From an uncultured Roseburia sp. (lineage in GTDB: Bacteria > Bacillota > Clostridia > Lachnospirales > Lachnospiraceae): 64,000 nucleotides of DNA. Where the stretch lies: contig CANPGM010000001.1 of the NCBI GenBank assembly GCA_947573605.1, positions 62,001 to 126,000 of the forward strand, read 5' to 3'. The notes under the pieces are model-generated. The model searched no databases. It was not told where the DNA came from and saw nothing but the letters and a program-made list of their open reading frames with translations. Below are positions 18,226 to 27,241 of this stretch, piece by piece (positions within the stretch are counted from its first letter, which is position 1; each line of letters opens with the position of its first letter). A program made the position numbers and the translations under genes.

Positions 18226-18975
18226 ATGAAAACCGAGTGGGATTATACTGATTTGGCAGCGGCATACCTAAAGAGGCCGGATTATGCACAGAAAGCGATT
18301 GATAAAATGCTTGAAATCTCAGGAGTGAAAAAAGGAGACGCCGCCTGCGACGTCGGAGCAGGCGCGGCGCATCTGACCTTAAAGCTGGCGGAGTACGGGC
18401 TCAGGGTTTGCGCGGTGGAGCCGAATGATGCAATGCGTGCAAACGGAATCAAAAGAACGGAGCAGTTTGAAAATGTCAGATGGTTTGAAGGAACCGGGGA
18501 ACATACCGGAATGGACGACAATGCGTTTGTGCTTGTGACATTCGGATCGTCCTTTAATGTGTGCGACCGTTTAAAGGCTTTGGCTGAAACAAAGAGAATC
18601 TTGAAAGATCAGGGCTGGTTTGCCTGTATGTGGAATCACAGAGATTTGAATGATCCGCTTCAACGGGAAATAGAGGAGTTTTTAAAAGCGGAAATAGATG
18701 GTTACAGCTACGGAACAAGAAGAGAAGATCAGACGGCAGTTATAAATGAAAGCGGATTATTTGGCGATGTGGTTTATGTGGAAGGAACCGTGGAACATGA
18801 GATTTTGAAAGCGGATTTTATTGAGGGATGGAAATCGCATGGAACGGTACAACGGCAGTCAAAGGATAAATTTAATTACGTAATAGATGGTATTAAACGT
18901 ATTGTAGAAGAAAAAAGTCAGAGCATAATTAAGGTGCCTTATACGACGAGAATATGGATGGCGCAGGTAAAATAG
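18226..18975 (+). CDS. Class I SAM-dependent methyltransferase (MeOPN-type, copy 1)
   Basis: A 249-residue protein with SAM motif I in CDVGAGAAHLTLKLAEYG, followed by VEPNDAMRANG and LVTFGSSFNV. The C-terminus VPYTTRIWMAQV is shared with the next gene, which is a clear paralogue. The C. jejuni MeOPN locus also has two adjacent small methyltransferases (Cj1419, Cj1420) beside the glutamine kinase, so O-methylation of a phosphoramidate intermediate is the likely role. The start has a GGGAGGATATT site. The methyltransferase identity is firm; the substrate is inferred. Confidence 0.82.
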   Translation: MKTEWDYTDLAAAYLKRPDYAQKAIDKMLEISGVKKGDAACDVGAGAAHLTLKLAEYGLRVCAVEPNDAMRANGIKRTEQFENVRWFEGTGEHTGMDDNAFVLVTFGSSFNVCDRLKALAETKRILKDQGWFACMWNHRDLNDPLQREIEEFLKAEIDGYSYGTRREDQTAVINESGLFGDVVYVEGTVEHEILKADFIEGWKSHGTVQRQSKDKFNYVIDGIKRIVEEKSQSIIKVPYTTRIWMAQVK

Positions 18976-19025
18976 AAATCCCTGCGTGCAAAAACAACCA
19001 TTGAAAAAAGGGAGAATAATTTTAA

Positions 19026-19796
19026 ATGAAACATGGAGATTTTACTGAACTTGCAAAATATTACGGAAACAGACCGGGATATTCGAAGACAGTGCTTACC
19101 TGTTTGAAGAATCATATTTATAATACGATTGGAGAAGGCAGGACGGCAGATATCGGAGCCGGTACCGGAAAGCTGACGGAAAATCTTGCCGAAATCGGAC
19201 TTAGCGGGTTTGCCGTAGAACCGAATGAGGCAATGCGGACGGAAGGGCGGAAAGTTTTTAAGGACAGAGGGGAGTTTATCTGGTCGGAAGGATCCGCGGA
19301 AGTTACGGGGCTTACGGATAATTGCGTAAATTGGGCGCTTATGGGTTCTTCTTTTCACTGGACAGACAGTAAGAAAGCAATAAAGGAATTTTACCGTATT
19401 CTTATTCCGGAGGGCTTTTTTACTGCAATCTGGAATCCGAGAGACATTGAAAGCAGCGAGCTGCATAAAAGGATTGAAGATGTGGTTTACTCCGAGGTTC
19501 CTGGTATGAAGCGCGTATCTTCCGGGAAGACGGTATCAATGGAAGAGATGAGAGAAAAGCTGTTATATGGCGGATATTTTAAAGATATATTTTATCTTGA
19601 AGCGCCGCATACGGAGTTTATGACAAAAGAACGGTATATGAATACCTGGAGATCGGTGAACGATATTCAGGTACAGGCGGGAGAAGAAAGGTTTCTGCGG
19701 ATTCTTACCAAAATTGAAGATATTATCCGCGACAGAGATGAAATTGAAGTTCCCTACCGCTCAAGGTCGTGGACGGTACAGAGCTGTAAGAAGTAA
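19026..19796 (+). CDS. Class I SAM-dependent methyltransferase (MeOPN-type, copy 2)
   Basis: A 256-residue paralogue of the gene just upstream, with motif I ADIGAGTGKLTENLAEIG, VEPNEAMRTEG and MGSSFHWTD, and a matching C-terminal VPYRSRSW block. A GGGAG ribosome site precedes ATG 19026. The tandem arrangement and sizes match the paired methyltransferases of the Campylobacter phosphoramidate locus. Whether both are active on the same substrate cannot be told from sequence. Confidence 0.82.
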   Translation: MKHGDFTELAKYYGNRPGYSKTVLTCLKNHIYNTIGEGRTADIGAGTGKLTENLAEIGLSGFAVEPNEAMRTEGRKVFKDRGEFIWSEGSAEVTGLTDNCVNWALMGSSFHWTDSKKAIKEFYRILIPEGFFTAIWNPRDIESSELHKRIEDVVYSEVPGMKRVSSGKTVSMEEMREKLLYGGYFKDIFYLEAPHTEFMTKERYMNTWRSVNDIQVQAGEERFLRILTKIEDIIRDRDEIEVPYRSRSWTVQSCKK

Positions 19797-19830
19797 GTTA
19801 AAGTAACGAATGACAGAAAGGGCGGCTGCT

Positions 19831-20427
19831 ATGAAGCTTGTGATGTATACGCAGAGAGTTGAAATCGTTGAAAGCTATGGAGAGCGGCGGGACTGCGCGG
19901 ATCAGAATATTCCGCGTTTTTTGTCGTTCTGCGGATATCTGCCCGTTCCGCTCCCAAATATTCCAGACATTACAGAGAGCCTGCTTTTGCAGATGAAGCC
20001 TGCGGGGATTGTTTTGACCGGGGGAAATAGCCTTGTTTCATATGGAGGCAACGCGCCGGAACGGGACGAAACCGAACGGAAAATTCTGGAATTTTGTTTG
20101 AAACATGAGATTCCGGTCTATGGATTCTGCAGAGGAATGCAGGTTCTGTTAGATTATTTTGGCTGTGAATTAAGCAATGTATCAGGTCATACGGCGGTTC
20201 GCCACAGGCTTTTGGGCAAATATGAAGGAGCAGAGGTAAACAGTTTTCACAATCAGGCGTGTCTTGCTGTTAAAGAGCCGCTTAAGGCGCTGGCGTGGAC
20301 CGAAGACGGCGTGATAGAAGCGGTTGCACACAGAGATAAACGCATAATGGGGACGATGTGGCATCCGGAGCGGGAAGCAGAATTTGCCGCTTCTGATGTG
20401 GAACATGTGCGAAAATTTTTCGGATGA
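19831..20427 (+). CDS. Class I glutamine-amidotransferase-like hydrolase (Cj1417-like)
   Basis: A 198-residue protein of the peptidase C26/class I GATase fold, with the nucleophile Cys in YGFCRGMQ, the catalytic His in TMWHPERE with a following Glu, and the IVLTGGNSLVSYGG oxyanion region. In the MeOPN pathway Cj1417 removes the glutamyl group from CDP-L-glutamine, giving cytidine diphosphoramidate. The same role is inferred from its position after the two methyltransferases. ATG 19831 is preferred over 19810 because AAAGGGCGG lies just before it. The usual gamma-glutamyl hydrolases of polyamine breakdown are the alternative. Confidence 0.8.
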   Translation: MKLVMYTQRVEIVESYGERRDCADQNIPRFLSFCGYLPVPLPNIPDITESLLLQMKPAGIVLTGGNSLVSYGGNAPERDETERKILEFCLKHEIPVYGFCRGMQVLLDYFGCELSNVSGHTAVRHRLLGKYEGAEVNSFHNQACLAVKEPLKALAWTEDGVIEAVAHRDKRIMGTMWHPEREAEFAASDVEHVRKFFG

Positions 20428-20467
20428 GATAAAAGGCTGCAAATTAAGGAAAGGAAGGTAGGACGTT

Positions 20468-22231
20468 ATGCCGGTTTGCCTGTGCGATGGGGAAATATAT
20501 ACGATTGAAAATAAAAATACATCTTTAAATCGAAGTGATTTATTTCGCTTCTTTTTAAACGGGCACAGGCAGGATTTGATTTTGCTCTTGGATGAAAACG
20601 GTCAGTATGACGGCGCAATCACGTATCAGAGCTTAATAAACGGCTCGAACACGTCGGATATCGTTACATATGAAAGGCTGGTTGCCGGCGAGGACAATTT
20701 CTGGAAGAGGGCAAATGAATTATTCAGGATTGACAGGGAAAAAGTGATTCCGGTATTCAACCGTGAAATGGAATTGCAGTTCTTTGCGAGATGGGACAGG
20801 GAACTGGCGGATTTATGGAATAAACTGCGAGAATTACAGATGTATCTTGACCGCGAAGCATGGAAAAGCCTGAAAAATCAACAAAACCATGTTCATATTC
20901 AGGGAATGAACGACGTGTTGTATTCTCTCAGAGAATGGCTGTTCGCTATGGACGTCAAAGTAAGTGTGAGCGGTCCGGAATGGAGATTATTCGGAGTGGA
21001 GGAAGAGGAGGCGGGCGGGAGCGTTATTGTTGAGCCTTCAAATTATAGCTGGCTGGATGATTTGTATCAGGAGTATACAAAGATATTTGAATCTGATTTC
21101 AGAAGGCTGGAAGAGCTTTTGAGGGAAACGGCGCCTTTTGAACCGGGAAAAGAAAAAATTATATTTTATCTGCCGGCATATCCTTTCTGGGTGGAAAATA
21201 TCGGACCTCTGATTTTTTATTATCTGAATCAGGGGAAAAACAAAGAATGTATCGTTGCATTTCCGGACGGGAAAAAATTTACGGAATACGGACAAACGGG
21301 TATTCGAAGGGTGGCCGGATTGATTGAAAAGATCGAAGCGGCCGGAGGAAAATGTGTAAACAGAGCCAAGTGTGAGGAACTGTACGGACAGGAATATGAG
21401 GTTTGTTATTTGTGCAGTGAATATTCGGGCGGGATACCCTCTGCGCTGCGGAAGGCTTCACGATACGTTGTATCGCTTCAGACATCGGCAATTTATACAC
21501 ATGTTTATGTTTATGCCGGACGTTTTGAAGAGATTTTTTCCGGACGGGCAAAACAGGAAATGGATTATCTTGTTGTAACGGATTATACGGCTGACTGGCT
21601 GTGCGGTCTGAAAAAGGACTGGAGTGAAAAATTACTACGATTTGGATATCCCAAGCTTGATACGATGTATTATGCTTTTAAGCAGGAACCGTATCTTCCT
21701 CCTGAGTGGAAGAAAAAGGCGGAAGGGAAAACGGTATTTTTAATTACTCTTGCGGTTATAGAGCAATCATGGTTGGAAGCGCTGTTTGCGGAGGGTAAAA
21801 ACAACCTTGTAATATGGCGAATGCATCCTAATATAGTGATAGATGTACGGGAAAAAGAAAGGATAAATGCAATCAGTGAGCGATATCCTGTTATTGTAGA
21901 CGATACGCCGTCTTATTACGCGGCATTTTATCTGTCGGATGCAAATATTGCGACAACTGCAGCTTCTCCGACGATAAATTATTTGTATACGGGTAAACCG
22001 CTGTGTATCTATGACATGAATGAAAGAAATAAATTAATAGAATACAAAAATGATATTTGGTATAAAAGCGCTTACATTGCAAAAGATGACAGGGATGTTT
22101 TAGCGTTTATTGAGAAGGTGGAACAGGGACAATATAAGGAAACGAAAGAAATGGCGGTAAATCGCAATCTCATGAAGAAAAACTTTGACGGCAGAGTTTG
22201 CGAACGGATTTATAATTATTTTAGTAATTAA
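20468..22231 (+). CDS. CBS-like module fused to CDP-glycerol glycerophosphotransferase-like domain
   Basis: A 587-residue protein. Residues 1-130 are CBS-like (MPVCLCDGEIY, LLLDENGQYDGAITY, VIPVFNREMELQFF) and 140-185 match the second conserved block (MNDVLYSLREWLF). From about 215 a GT-B-like domain resembles the TagB/TagF polyglycerol-phosphate transferase family, including WRMHPN near 450 and SDANIATTAASPTINY followed by GKPLCIY around 490-515. Such enzymes add glycerol- or other polyol-phosphates to wall polymers. It is the intact relative of the pseudogene at 11841. The transferase call is by motif only, and the donor is unknown. Confidence 0.65.
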   Translation: MPVCLCDGEIYTIENKNTSLNRSDLFRFFLNGHRQDLILLLDENGQYDGAITYQSLINGSNTSDIVTYERLVAGEDNFWKRANELFRIDREKVIPVFNREMELQFFARWDRELADLWNKLRELQMYLDREAWKSLKNQQNHVHIQGMNDVLYSLREWLFAMDVKVSVSGPEWRLFGVEEEEAGGSVIVEPSNYSWLDDLYQEYTKIFESDFRRLEELLRETAPFEPGKEKIIFYLPAYPFWVENIGPLIFYYLNQGKNKECIVAFPDGKKFTEYGQTGIRRVAGLIEKIEAAGGKCVNRAKCEELYGQEYEVCYLCSEYSGGIPSALRKASRYVVSLQTSAIYTHVYVYAGRFEEIFSGRAKQEMDYLVVTDYTADWLCGLKKDWSEKLLRFGYPKLDTMYYAFKQEPYLPPEWKKKAEGKTVFLITLAVIEQSWLEALFAEGKNNLVIWRMHPNIVIDVREKERINAISERYPVIVDDTPSYYAAFYLSDANIATTAASPTINYLYTGKPLCIYDMNERNKLIEYKNDIWYKSAYIAKDDRDVLAFIEKVEQGQYKETKEMAVNRNLMKKNFDGRVCERIYNYFSN

Positions 22232-22244
22232 GAGGAAAATGACA

Positions 22245-22880
22245 ATGAACAATATATTAATTATCGGAGCGCATTACGACGACGCGGAGCTGGGCTGCGG
22301 AGGGACTGCCGCTAAATTAGCGGCGGAAGGCAAAAATGTATATAAATTAACGCTTACGGATAATGTTACGCGGTTCAGTCAGATGAATATTCAGGTTTTT
22401 TATGAAACCAGCGTGCGGGAAAGCGCGAAGGCATGTCAGGTACTGGGCGTTCATGAAATAACAGATTTTAAACCGGTGGAGTGCTGCCACTTATTTTATA
22501 ATACAGAAATTATGCAGAGAGTAGAAGATATTATTTTTCGGTATCAGATTGATACGGTTTTTATGCATTACATAGACGACGTAAATCAGGATCATATTGC
22601 GGCTTCTAAAATCTGCGTGACGGCGGCAAGACATTGCGAAAACATATTTTTCTATCAGAGCAACTTATATATTCTGCCAAATCCTTTTGCACCGACTATT
22701 TTTGTCGATATTTCTGACTATGCGGAAAAGAAGAGGGAGGCTTTATGCCAGTATACAGGAGACCATAACAGGTTTAACGCGTTGTTTGAGACGAATCTCG
22801 ACCGTAACAAAGTTTGGGGGTATGCAAATAAAGTCGGATATGCGGAGGGTTTTATCGCGCAGAAGTATTTATTTAAATAA
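22245..22880 (+). CDS. PIG-L/LmbE-family deacetylase (copy 1)
   Basis: A 211-residue zinc-dependent N-deacetylase with the metal motif AHYDDAELGCGGT (a variant of AHPDD) and the second metal His region VNQDHIAAS. It should remove acetyl from an N-acetyl sugar or sugar nucleotide. Ten bases downstream lies a formyltransferase, so the exposed amine may be re-acylated with formyl. AGAGGA precedes the start; ATG 22239 or 22245 are both possible. A second, more distant family member lies at 53238. Confidence 0.85.
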   Translation: MNNILIIGAHYDDAELGCGGTAAKLAAEGKNVYKLTLTDNVTRFSQMNIQVFYETSVRESAKACQVLGVHEITDFKPVECCHLFYNTEIMQRVEDIIFRYQIDTVFMHYIDDVNQDHIAASKICVTAARHCENIFFYQSNLYILPNPFAPTIFVDISDYAEKKREALCQYTGDHNRFNALFETNLDRNKVWGYANKVGYAEGFIAQKYLFK

Positions 22881-22890
22881 GGAGATTCTG

Positions 22891-23805
22891 ATGGGAAGAG
22901 TTGTTTTTATTGCCTGCACAAATGTAGGAAGGGCTATGATAGAGGCCGTTCTGGGAAATAAGGCGCTGGCGGGGGTCGAGCTTGCCGGCGTGGTCAATCT
23001 CAGGCCGGAAGCCGCCATAGAAAAAGCAAATTATGATTCTTACATAGATTTAGTGAAAAAATATCAGTTGAAGATCTATTATTGTGAAAATGTCAACGAA
23101 AAGGAATGCGTCGATTTTCTGACGTCATGCGAACCGGATATTATTATTCAATCCGGCTGGTCACAGAAATTTAGTCGGGAAGTATTAAATATTCCCAGGT
23201 TTGGCTGTATCGGAGAGCATCCCGCCCCGCTGCCGAAAGGACGCGGAGCGGCATGTATTAACTGGGCGATCATTACGGGGGAAAAAGAATGGGGCAATAC
23301 ATTTTTCCGTATGGAAACGCAGTACGACACAGGAGAGATTTATGCCAGGGATTTTTTTACAATAGAATTGTATGACGATGTTAAGACGGTTTACGACAAA
23401 GTAGCCGCATCTTCTGTGAAGATAATTTTGGAACATCTGGACGCGTGGGCGAACGGGACTTTAAACGGAGCAAAGCAGAATGATTCTCTGGCAACGCATT
23501 ATAAACGACGGAAGCCTTCGGATGGCGAGCTGAATTTTTCCGAAAATGCAATGTGCGTCTATAATCAGATCAGAGGACAGACAAAACCTTATCCGGGCGC
23601 TTTTTTTTATGCGGATGCGGACGGCGAAACGGAAAAAATTTATGTCTGGAGGGCGGCGCTTTCAGAGGAAAACATAGAAGGCGGGATTAAAGTTGTGTGC
23701 GGAGACGGCAAAGGGATTGTCCTGCTGCGTGTGCAGCCGGAAGGAAAGCCGGAGGCGTGGGCGGCGGATTGTCTGACAAACATAAAGATCTCTCAGAGCG
23801 AATGA
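22891..23805 (+). CDS. Formyltransferase-family protein (sugar N-formyltransferase candidate)
   Basis: A 304-residue protein of the methionyl-tRNA formyltransferase fold, with the folate/formyl-site HPAPLPKGRGAACINWAII (matching the HPS-LLP-RG pattern), an NTFFRMETQYDTGEIY block and a C-terminal domain. The pairing with a PIG-L deacetylase and the surrounding glycan genes favour N-formylation of an amino sugar, as in ArnA-N or WlaRD/VioF types, over Met-tRNA formylation. The start at 22891 has a GGAGATTCTG site. The sugar substrate is not known. Confidence 0.8.
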   Translation: MGRVVFIACTNVGRAMIEAVLGNKALAGVELAGVVNLRPEAAIEKANYDSYIDLVKKYQLKIYYCENVNEKECVDFLTSCEPDIIIQSGWSQKFSREVLNIPRFGCIGEHPAPLPKGRGAACINWAIITGEKEWGNTFFRMETQYDTGEIYARDFFTIELYDDVKTVYDKVAASSVKIILEHLDAWANGTLNGAKQNDSLATHYKRRKPSDGELNFSENAMCVYNQIRGQTKPYPGAFFYADADGETEKIYVWRAALSEENIEGGIKVVCGDGKGIVLLRVQPEGKPEAWAADCLTNIKISQSE

Positions 23806-23841
23806 TGTTGATATAAGTTAGAAAAGGCGGCGGGAGGAACT

Positions 23842-25914
23842 ATGATAAGGTTCTGTGATAAAGAGGTATACTGTATTCAATATGGCGAAACTGTAAATCG
23901 GCTTCAGATGCTGCAGTTTTTTCTGCAAAGCGAGGAGAACAGATGCGCAGTTATAGCGGTATACGGAGAACGGAATACGTTTAAAGGAATTATTACATAT
24001 GAAGATTTACTGAACTATGAGAGACTGGAAGATTGTATCAATAAAGATACGATAACAGTATCGGAAGATTTTTGGAAAACTGCAAAGGATTATTTCGCTC
24101 AGGGCGTAAGAAACCTGCTTCCCGTTATAAATGAGAACGGCGGACTTTTGGGTTTCGCTTATAATGACGACACGAATTATTTTGAGCTGGAATCGGGACT
24201 TGCCGCGCTGGAAAAGGGAGATTTTTTTATGCCGGAGAGGTTCCGGCACGTACAAATGGCTGTGATTATGGATCTAAACGAGCTGGCGTGGAGATGTTAT
24301 AAAATTTTTCTGAAGAAAGGATTTTCTGTTTGTGTAATCGGCGAAGCATGGGAATGGTTTGGATTAAAAAGCGGAGACGGATATACGGATTATCCCGACT
24401 ATGCAAAAATGTATCTGTTTGCGGAAGGTACCGGAGTCGTCCGGGGTGGGCAGCACAGATTCGGAGAAACGCGAAATGAAAGCGTAATGAGGAATTTTGA
24501 TTTCATATTTTCGATTGTAAAGGTAAATGAGGAATACTCTTATGCGGACAAAATAAAGCGGTTAATAAGCAATGGAGCCGCGGTATGCGAGTGCTGTGTT
24601 CCGGATATTACAGAATTAAACAGAAGAACAGAAGAAGAGCTGCGAAGTATCAGATTAGGAGTTTCTTTTGCGGATTATCTGGACAGAGAAAACGATTTTA
24701 CCGATGAGATGAAGAACTGCCTGTGGAGCATATATGGAAGAGAAAAGTCTGCTGCAATTAAAGAAAAAGGGAATAAAAACAAATTAAAAAATATTCCGCT
24801 TGGAACAATATCTGGATGGACATTAAAAGAGGGCGGATATAAAAGCCGTATCTATCTCATCGGACCGTGTATTGCAGGCGGCAGCGGATGCCTGGAGGAA
24901 GACTCTTTATTGGGAAGGATACAGGCGATTGCGGATCCGTATCATTACCAAGCTGTTTCCATTCCGATCGCAATGTCCCGGTTTGACGTATGGCAGGCTT
25001 TACTGGATGATTTGCCGGTCAGGAGGAAGGATATTATTCTCATTATTAATGTGAGTTACTGGTTCCCGGATGAGAGCAGGGAATGCGGTTATGTGGATTT
25101 GAAACCGGTTTACGAAGAGAAAAAACGCAGGACGATGTTCTGCGGAGTGCCGATCCATACAAATCAGGAAGGCAATCGTGCGGTTGCAGAAGAGATTTCG
25201 CGTCGGTATCTGAATGAAAAAATGAAAGAGCTGGCTCTGTATGAAACAAACGATTATATTCAGGAAGGAGAGCTGTTAAATCCGGAAGGCGTTCATGCAG
25301 TCAGGGAATATACGAATCGTATCCGGGTAAACGAAGCGGGAACAATCGGTGCAATTGTAATGAACTGTAATCCGTTTACATATGGTCATAGACATTTGAT
25401 AGAATATGCTTCCGGGAAAGTAGATAAATTATATATATTTGTAGTAGAAGAAGATCAATCATTCTTTAAATTTGAAGATCGCCTTGAGATGGTAAAACAA
25501 GGAACACGGGATATTCCAAACGTAATTGCGGCGCCGAGCGGGAACTGGGTGCTTTCCTACAAGACAATGCCGGCTTATTTTCAAAAAGAAACGATACAGG
25601 AAATAAAAATTGACGCGAAGTATGATTTGGAAATATTTGCGCGCTATATCGCCCCGCAGTTAGGAATATCAATACGATTTGTAGGAGAAGAGCCTTTTGA
25701 CAGGATAACCGGTCAATATAACGAACAAATGAAAGAAATTCTTCCGTTGTTTGGCATTAAATTAGAAGAGATACCAAGATACAGAGTCGGGGGAGAGACG
25801 GTCAGCGCATCCATTGTACGAAAATATCTGAGAGAAGGAAAAACGGATGAGTTAAAGAAGTTTGTACCGGAATCAACGTATGCGATTATAAATAATTATT
25901 GTGGAAAGGAATAG
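23842..25914 (+). CDS. CBS-like/SGNH-like/CitC-type cytidylyltransferase fusion
   Basis: A 690-residue protein with the shared N-terminus (1-125, MIRFCDKEVYC; block two around 145-190 with DLNELAWRCYKIF), a middle part (about 335-465) reminiscent of an SGNH hydrolase (IYLIGPCIAGGSG and later PIHTNQEGNRAVAE), and a C-terminal 185-residue nucleotidyltransferase resembling citrate lyase ligase CitC: NCNPFTYGHRHLIEYAS with the GH motif, and VSASIVRKYLREG. It probably activates a small phosphate or acid as a nucleotidyl ester, perhaps the donor for the glycerophosphotransferase-like neighbour. That link is speculative. The three-part architecture is unusual. Confidence 0.65.
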   Translation: MIRFCDKEVYCIQYGETVNRLQMLQFFLQSEENRCAVIAVYGERNTFKGIITYEDLLNYERLEDCINKDTITVSEDFWKTAKDYFAQGVRNLLPVINENGGLLGFAYNDDTNYFELESGLAALEKGDFFMPERFRHVQMAVIMDLNELAWRCYKIFLKKGFSVCVIGEAWEWFGLKSGDGYTDYPDYAKMYLFAEGTGVVRGGQHRFGETRNESVMRNFDFIFSIVKVNEEYSYADKIKRLISNGAAVCECCVPDITELNRRTEEELRSIRLGVSFADYLDRENDFTDEMKNCLWSIYGREKSAAIKEKGNKNKLKNIPLGTISGWTLKEGGYKSRIYLIGPCIAGGSGCLEEDSLLGRIQAIADPYHYQAVSIPIAMSRFDVWQALLDDLPVRRKDIILIINVSYWFPDESRECGYVDLKPVYEEKKRRTMFCGVPIHTNQEGNRAVAEEISRRYLNEKMKELALYETNDYIQEGELLNPEGVHAVREYTNRIRVNEAGTIGAIVMNCNPFTYGHRHLIEYASGKVDKLYIFVVEEDQSFFKFEDRLEMVKQGTRDIPNVIAAPSGNWVLSYKTMPAYFQKETIQEIKIDAKYDLEIFARYIAPQLGISIRFVGEEPFDRITGQYNEQMKEILPLFGIKLEEIPRYRVGGETVSASIVRKYLREGKTDELKKFVPESTYAIINNYCGKE

Positions 25915-25922
25915 AGAAAATT

Positions 25923-26708
25923 ATGAAAATAATAATTTTGGCGGCGGGACAGGGAACGAGATTAAGGCCGCATACGGACGACAGACCGAAATGTATGGTG
26001 GAAATAAACGGAAAAAGCATTATAGAACGGCAGCTATCCGTAATGCAGTCCTGTGGAATCGAAGAAAAAGATATAACGATCGTTACAGGATACCGTAACG
26101 ATGTTTTAAAAAAGCGTCTTGAAAACAGACGTATTCATATTATCGTAAACGACGCATATGAATCTACAAATATGGTTTGCTCTTTGATGTGTGCGGAAGA
26201 TCTGATGAAATCAGAAGAGGATATTATTATTTCTTATGGCGATATCATTTATAACGAAAGCGTTTTCAGAAAAATATTAGATGCGGAAGACGAAATGTCG
26301 GTTATCGTGGACGACGGCTGGTATGAATACTGGTCAAAAAGATGTGAGAATCCTTTGGACGACGCCGAAACGCTGATGTTTGATAAGGAAAGCTTTTTGA
26401 CGGAAATCGGACAGAAGACGACGGAGCTTTCAAAAGTGCAGTCGCAGTATATCGGTCTGATGCGCTTTAAAGGCAACGGCTTAAAAGCGCTTCTGGATAT
26501 CAGCGGAAAGGCAAAGAAAAGAAGCGAAGAAGGCAAGCCGCTTTGGCGGACCGAAAGGAATTATTCTAAAATGTATATGACGGATTTGCTTCAGGGATTG
26601 ATAGACGAAGGAAACAGGCTAAGGGCGGTCCATATTCACAGAGGATGGTTTGAAGTCGACGACTGTGATGATTTAAAGCTTGTGGAATCGCAGATGGCGG
26701 CGGAATGA
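25923..26708 (+). CDS. Nucleotidyltransferase, probable CTP:phosphoglutamine cytidylyltransferase (Cj1416-like)
   Basis: A 261-residue sugar-nucleotidyltransferase-fold protein with the signature ILAAGQGTRLRPHTDDRPKC, VTGYRND, and SYGDIIYN as the metal-binding aspartate region. In the MeOPN pathway an enzyme of this type, Cj1416, joins CTP and phosphoglutamine to give CDP-L-glutamine. Direct coupling (ATGA overlap) to the APS-kinase-like gene and the rest of the set support that role here. ATG 25923 is preceded by AAGGAATAG. An ordinary NDP-sugar or choline-phosphate pyrophosphorylase is the alternative. Confidence 0.75.
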   Translation: MKIIILAAGQGTRLRPHTDDRPKCMVEINGKSIIERQLSVMQSCGIEEKDITIVTGYRNDVLKKRLENRRIHIIVNDAYESTNMVCSLMCAEDLMKSEEDIIISYGDIIYNESVFRKILDAEDEMSVIVDDGWYEYWSKRCENPLDDAETLMFDKESFLTEIGQKTTELSKVQSQYIGLMRFKGNGLKALLDISGKAKKRSEEGKPLWRTERNYSKMYMTDLLQGLIDEGNRLRAVHIHRGWFEVDDCDDLKLVESQMAAE

Positions 26709-27241
26709 GAGGAAAAATGGGAACAGTTTTTTGGATCACCGGGCTTTCGGGGGCTGGAAAGACGACAATAGGAAAGCTGCTGTATGAAAAGATAAGGAAA
26801 CAGTGCTCCAATGTCGTTTTTTTCGATGGGGATACACTAAGACAGGTATTCGGCGACGATTTGGGGTATATGAAAGAAGACCGCAGGAAATGCGCGATGC
26901 GCTATGCAAGACTTTGCGCGCTGCTTGCGGAACAGGGAATGACGGTAATCTGCTGCACCATTTCCATGTTCGACAGCGTAAGAGAGTGGAACAGAGAGCA
27001 CATTCAGGGATACGTTGAGATTTATGTTAAAGTATCAATTGAAACGCTTAAAACAAGAGATCAGAAGGGGCTCTACAGCGGAACGTCAAAAGAAAAGGAC
27101 GCAGATGTAGTAGGAATTCATATGGATTTTGAGGAACCCAGGCGGCCGGATCTGATATTACAAAATGACGGAGAAAAGACGCCCGAAGAACAGGCGGAGC
27201 AGATAGTTAAGAGTTTTTTTGATGAGGTGCAGGGAAAGTGA
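26705..27241 (+). CDS. APS-kinase-like protein, probable cytidine diphosphoramidate kinase (Cj1415-like)
   Basis: A 178-residue kinase with Walker A GLSGAGKTTIGKLLYE, FFDGDTLRQVFGDDLGY and a CCTISMFDSVREWNR lid region, as in adenylylsulfate kinases. Cj1415 of C. jejuni, also of this family, phosphorylates the 3'-OH of CDP-amidate, giving a PAPS-like compound. No ATP sulfurylase was seen in the window, which argues against plain PAPS synthesis locally. It overlaps the upstream gene as ATGA and the downstream gene as GTGA, a tightly coupled trio. The kinase family is firm; the substrate is inferred from context. Confidence 0.78.
   Translation: MRGKMGTVFWITGLSGAGKTTIGKLLYEKIRKQCSNVVFFDGDTLRQVFGDDLGYMKEDRRKCAMRYARLCALLAEQGMTVICCTISMFDSVREWNREHIQGYVEIYVKVSIETLKTRDQKGLYSGTSKEKDADVVGIHMDFEEPRRPDLILQNDGEKTPEEQAEQIVKSFFDEVQGK

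Noticed and set aside
26705..27241. APS kinase as evidence for ordinary PAPS synthesis
   Set aside because: No ATP sulfurylase gene was seen, and the gene is overlapped with a nucleotidyltransferase and a sulfotransferase-fold gene in a context matching the MeOPN route. The plain APS-kinase reading is kept as an alternative, not the main call.
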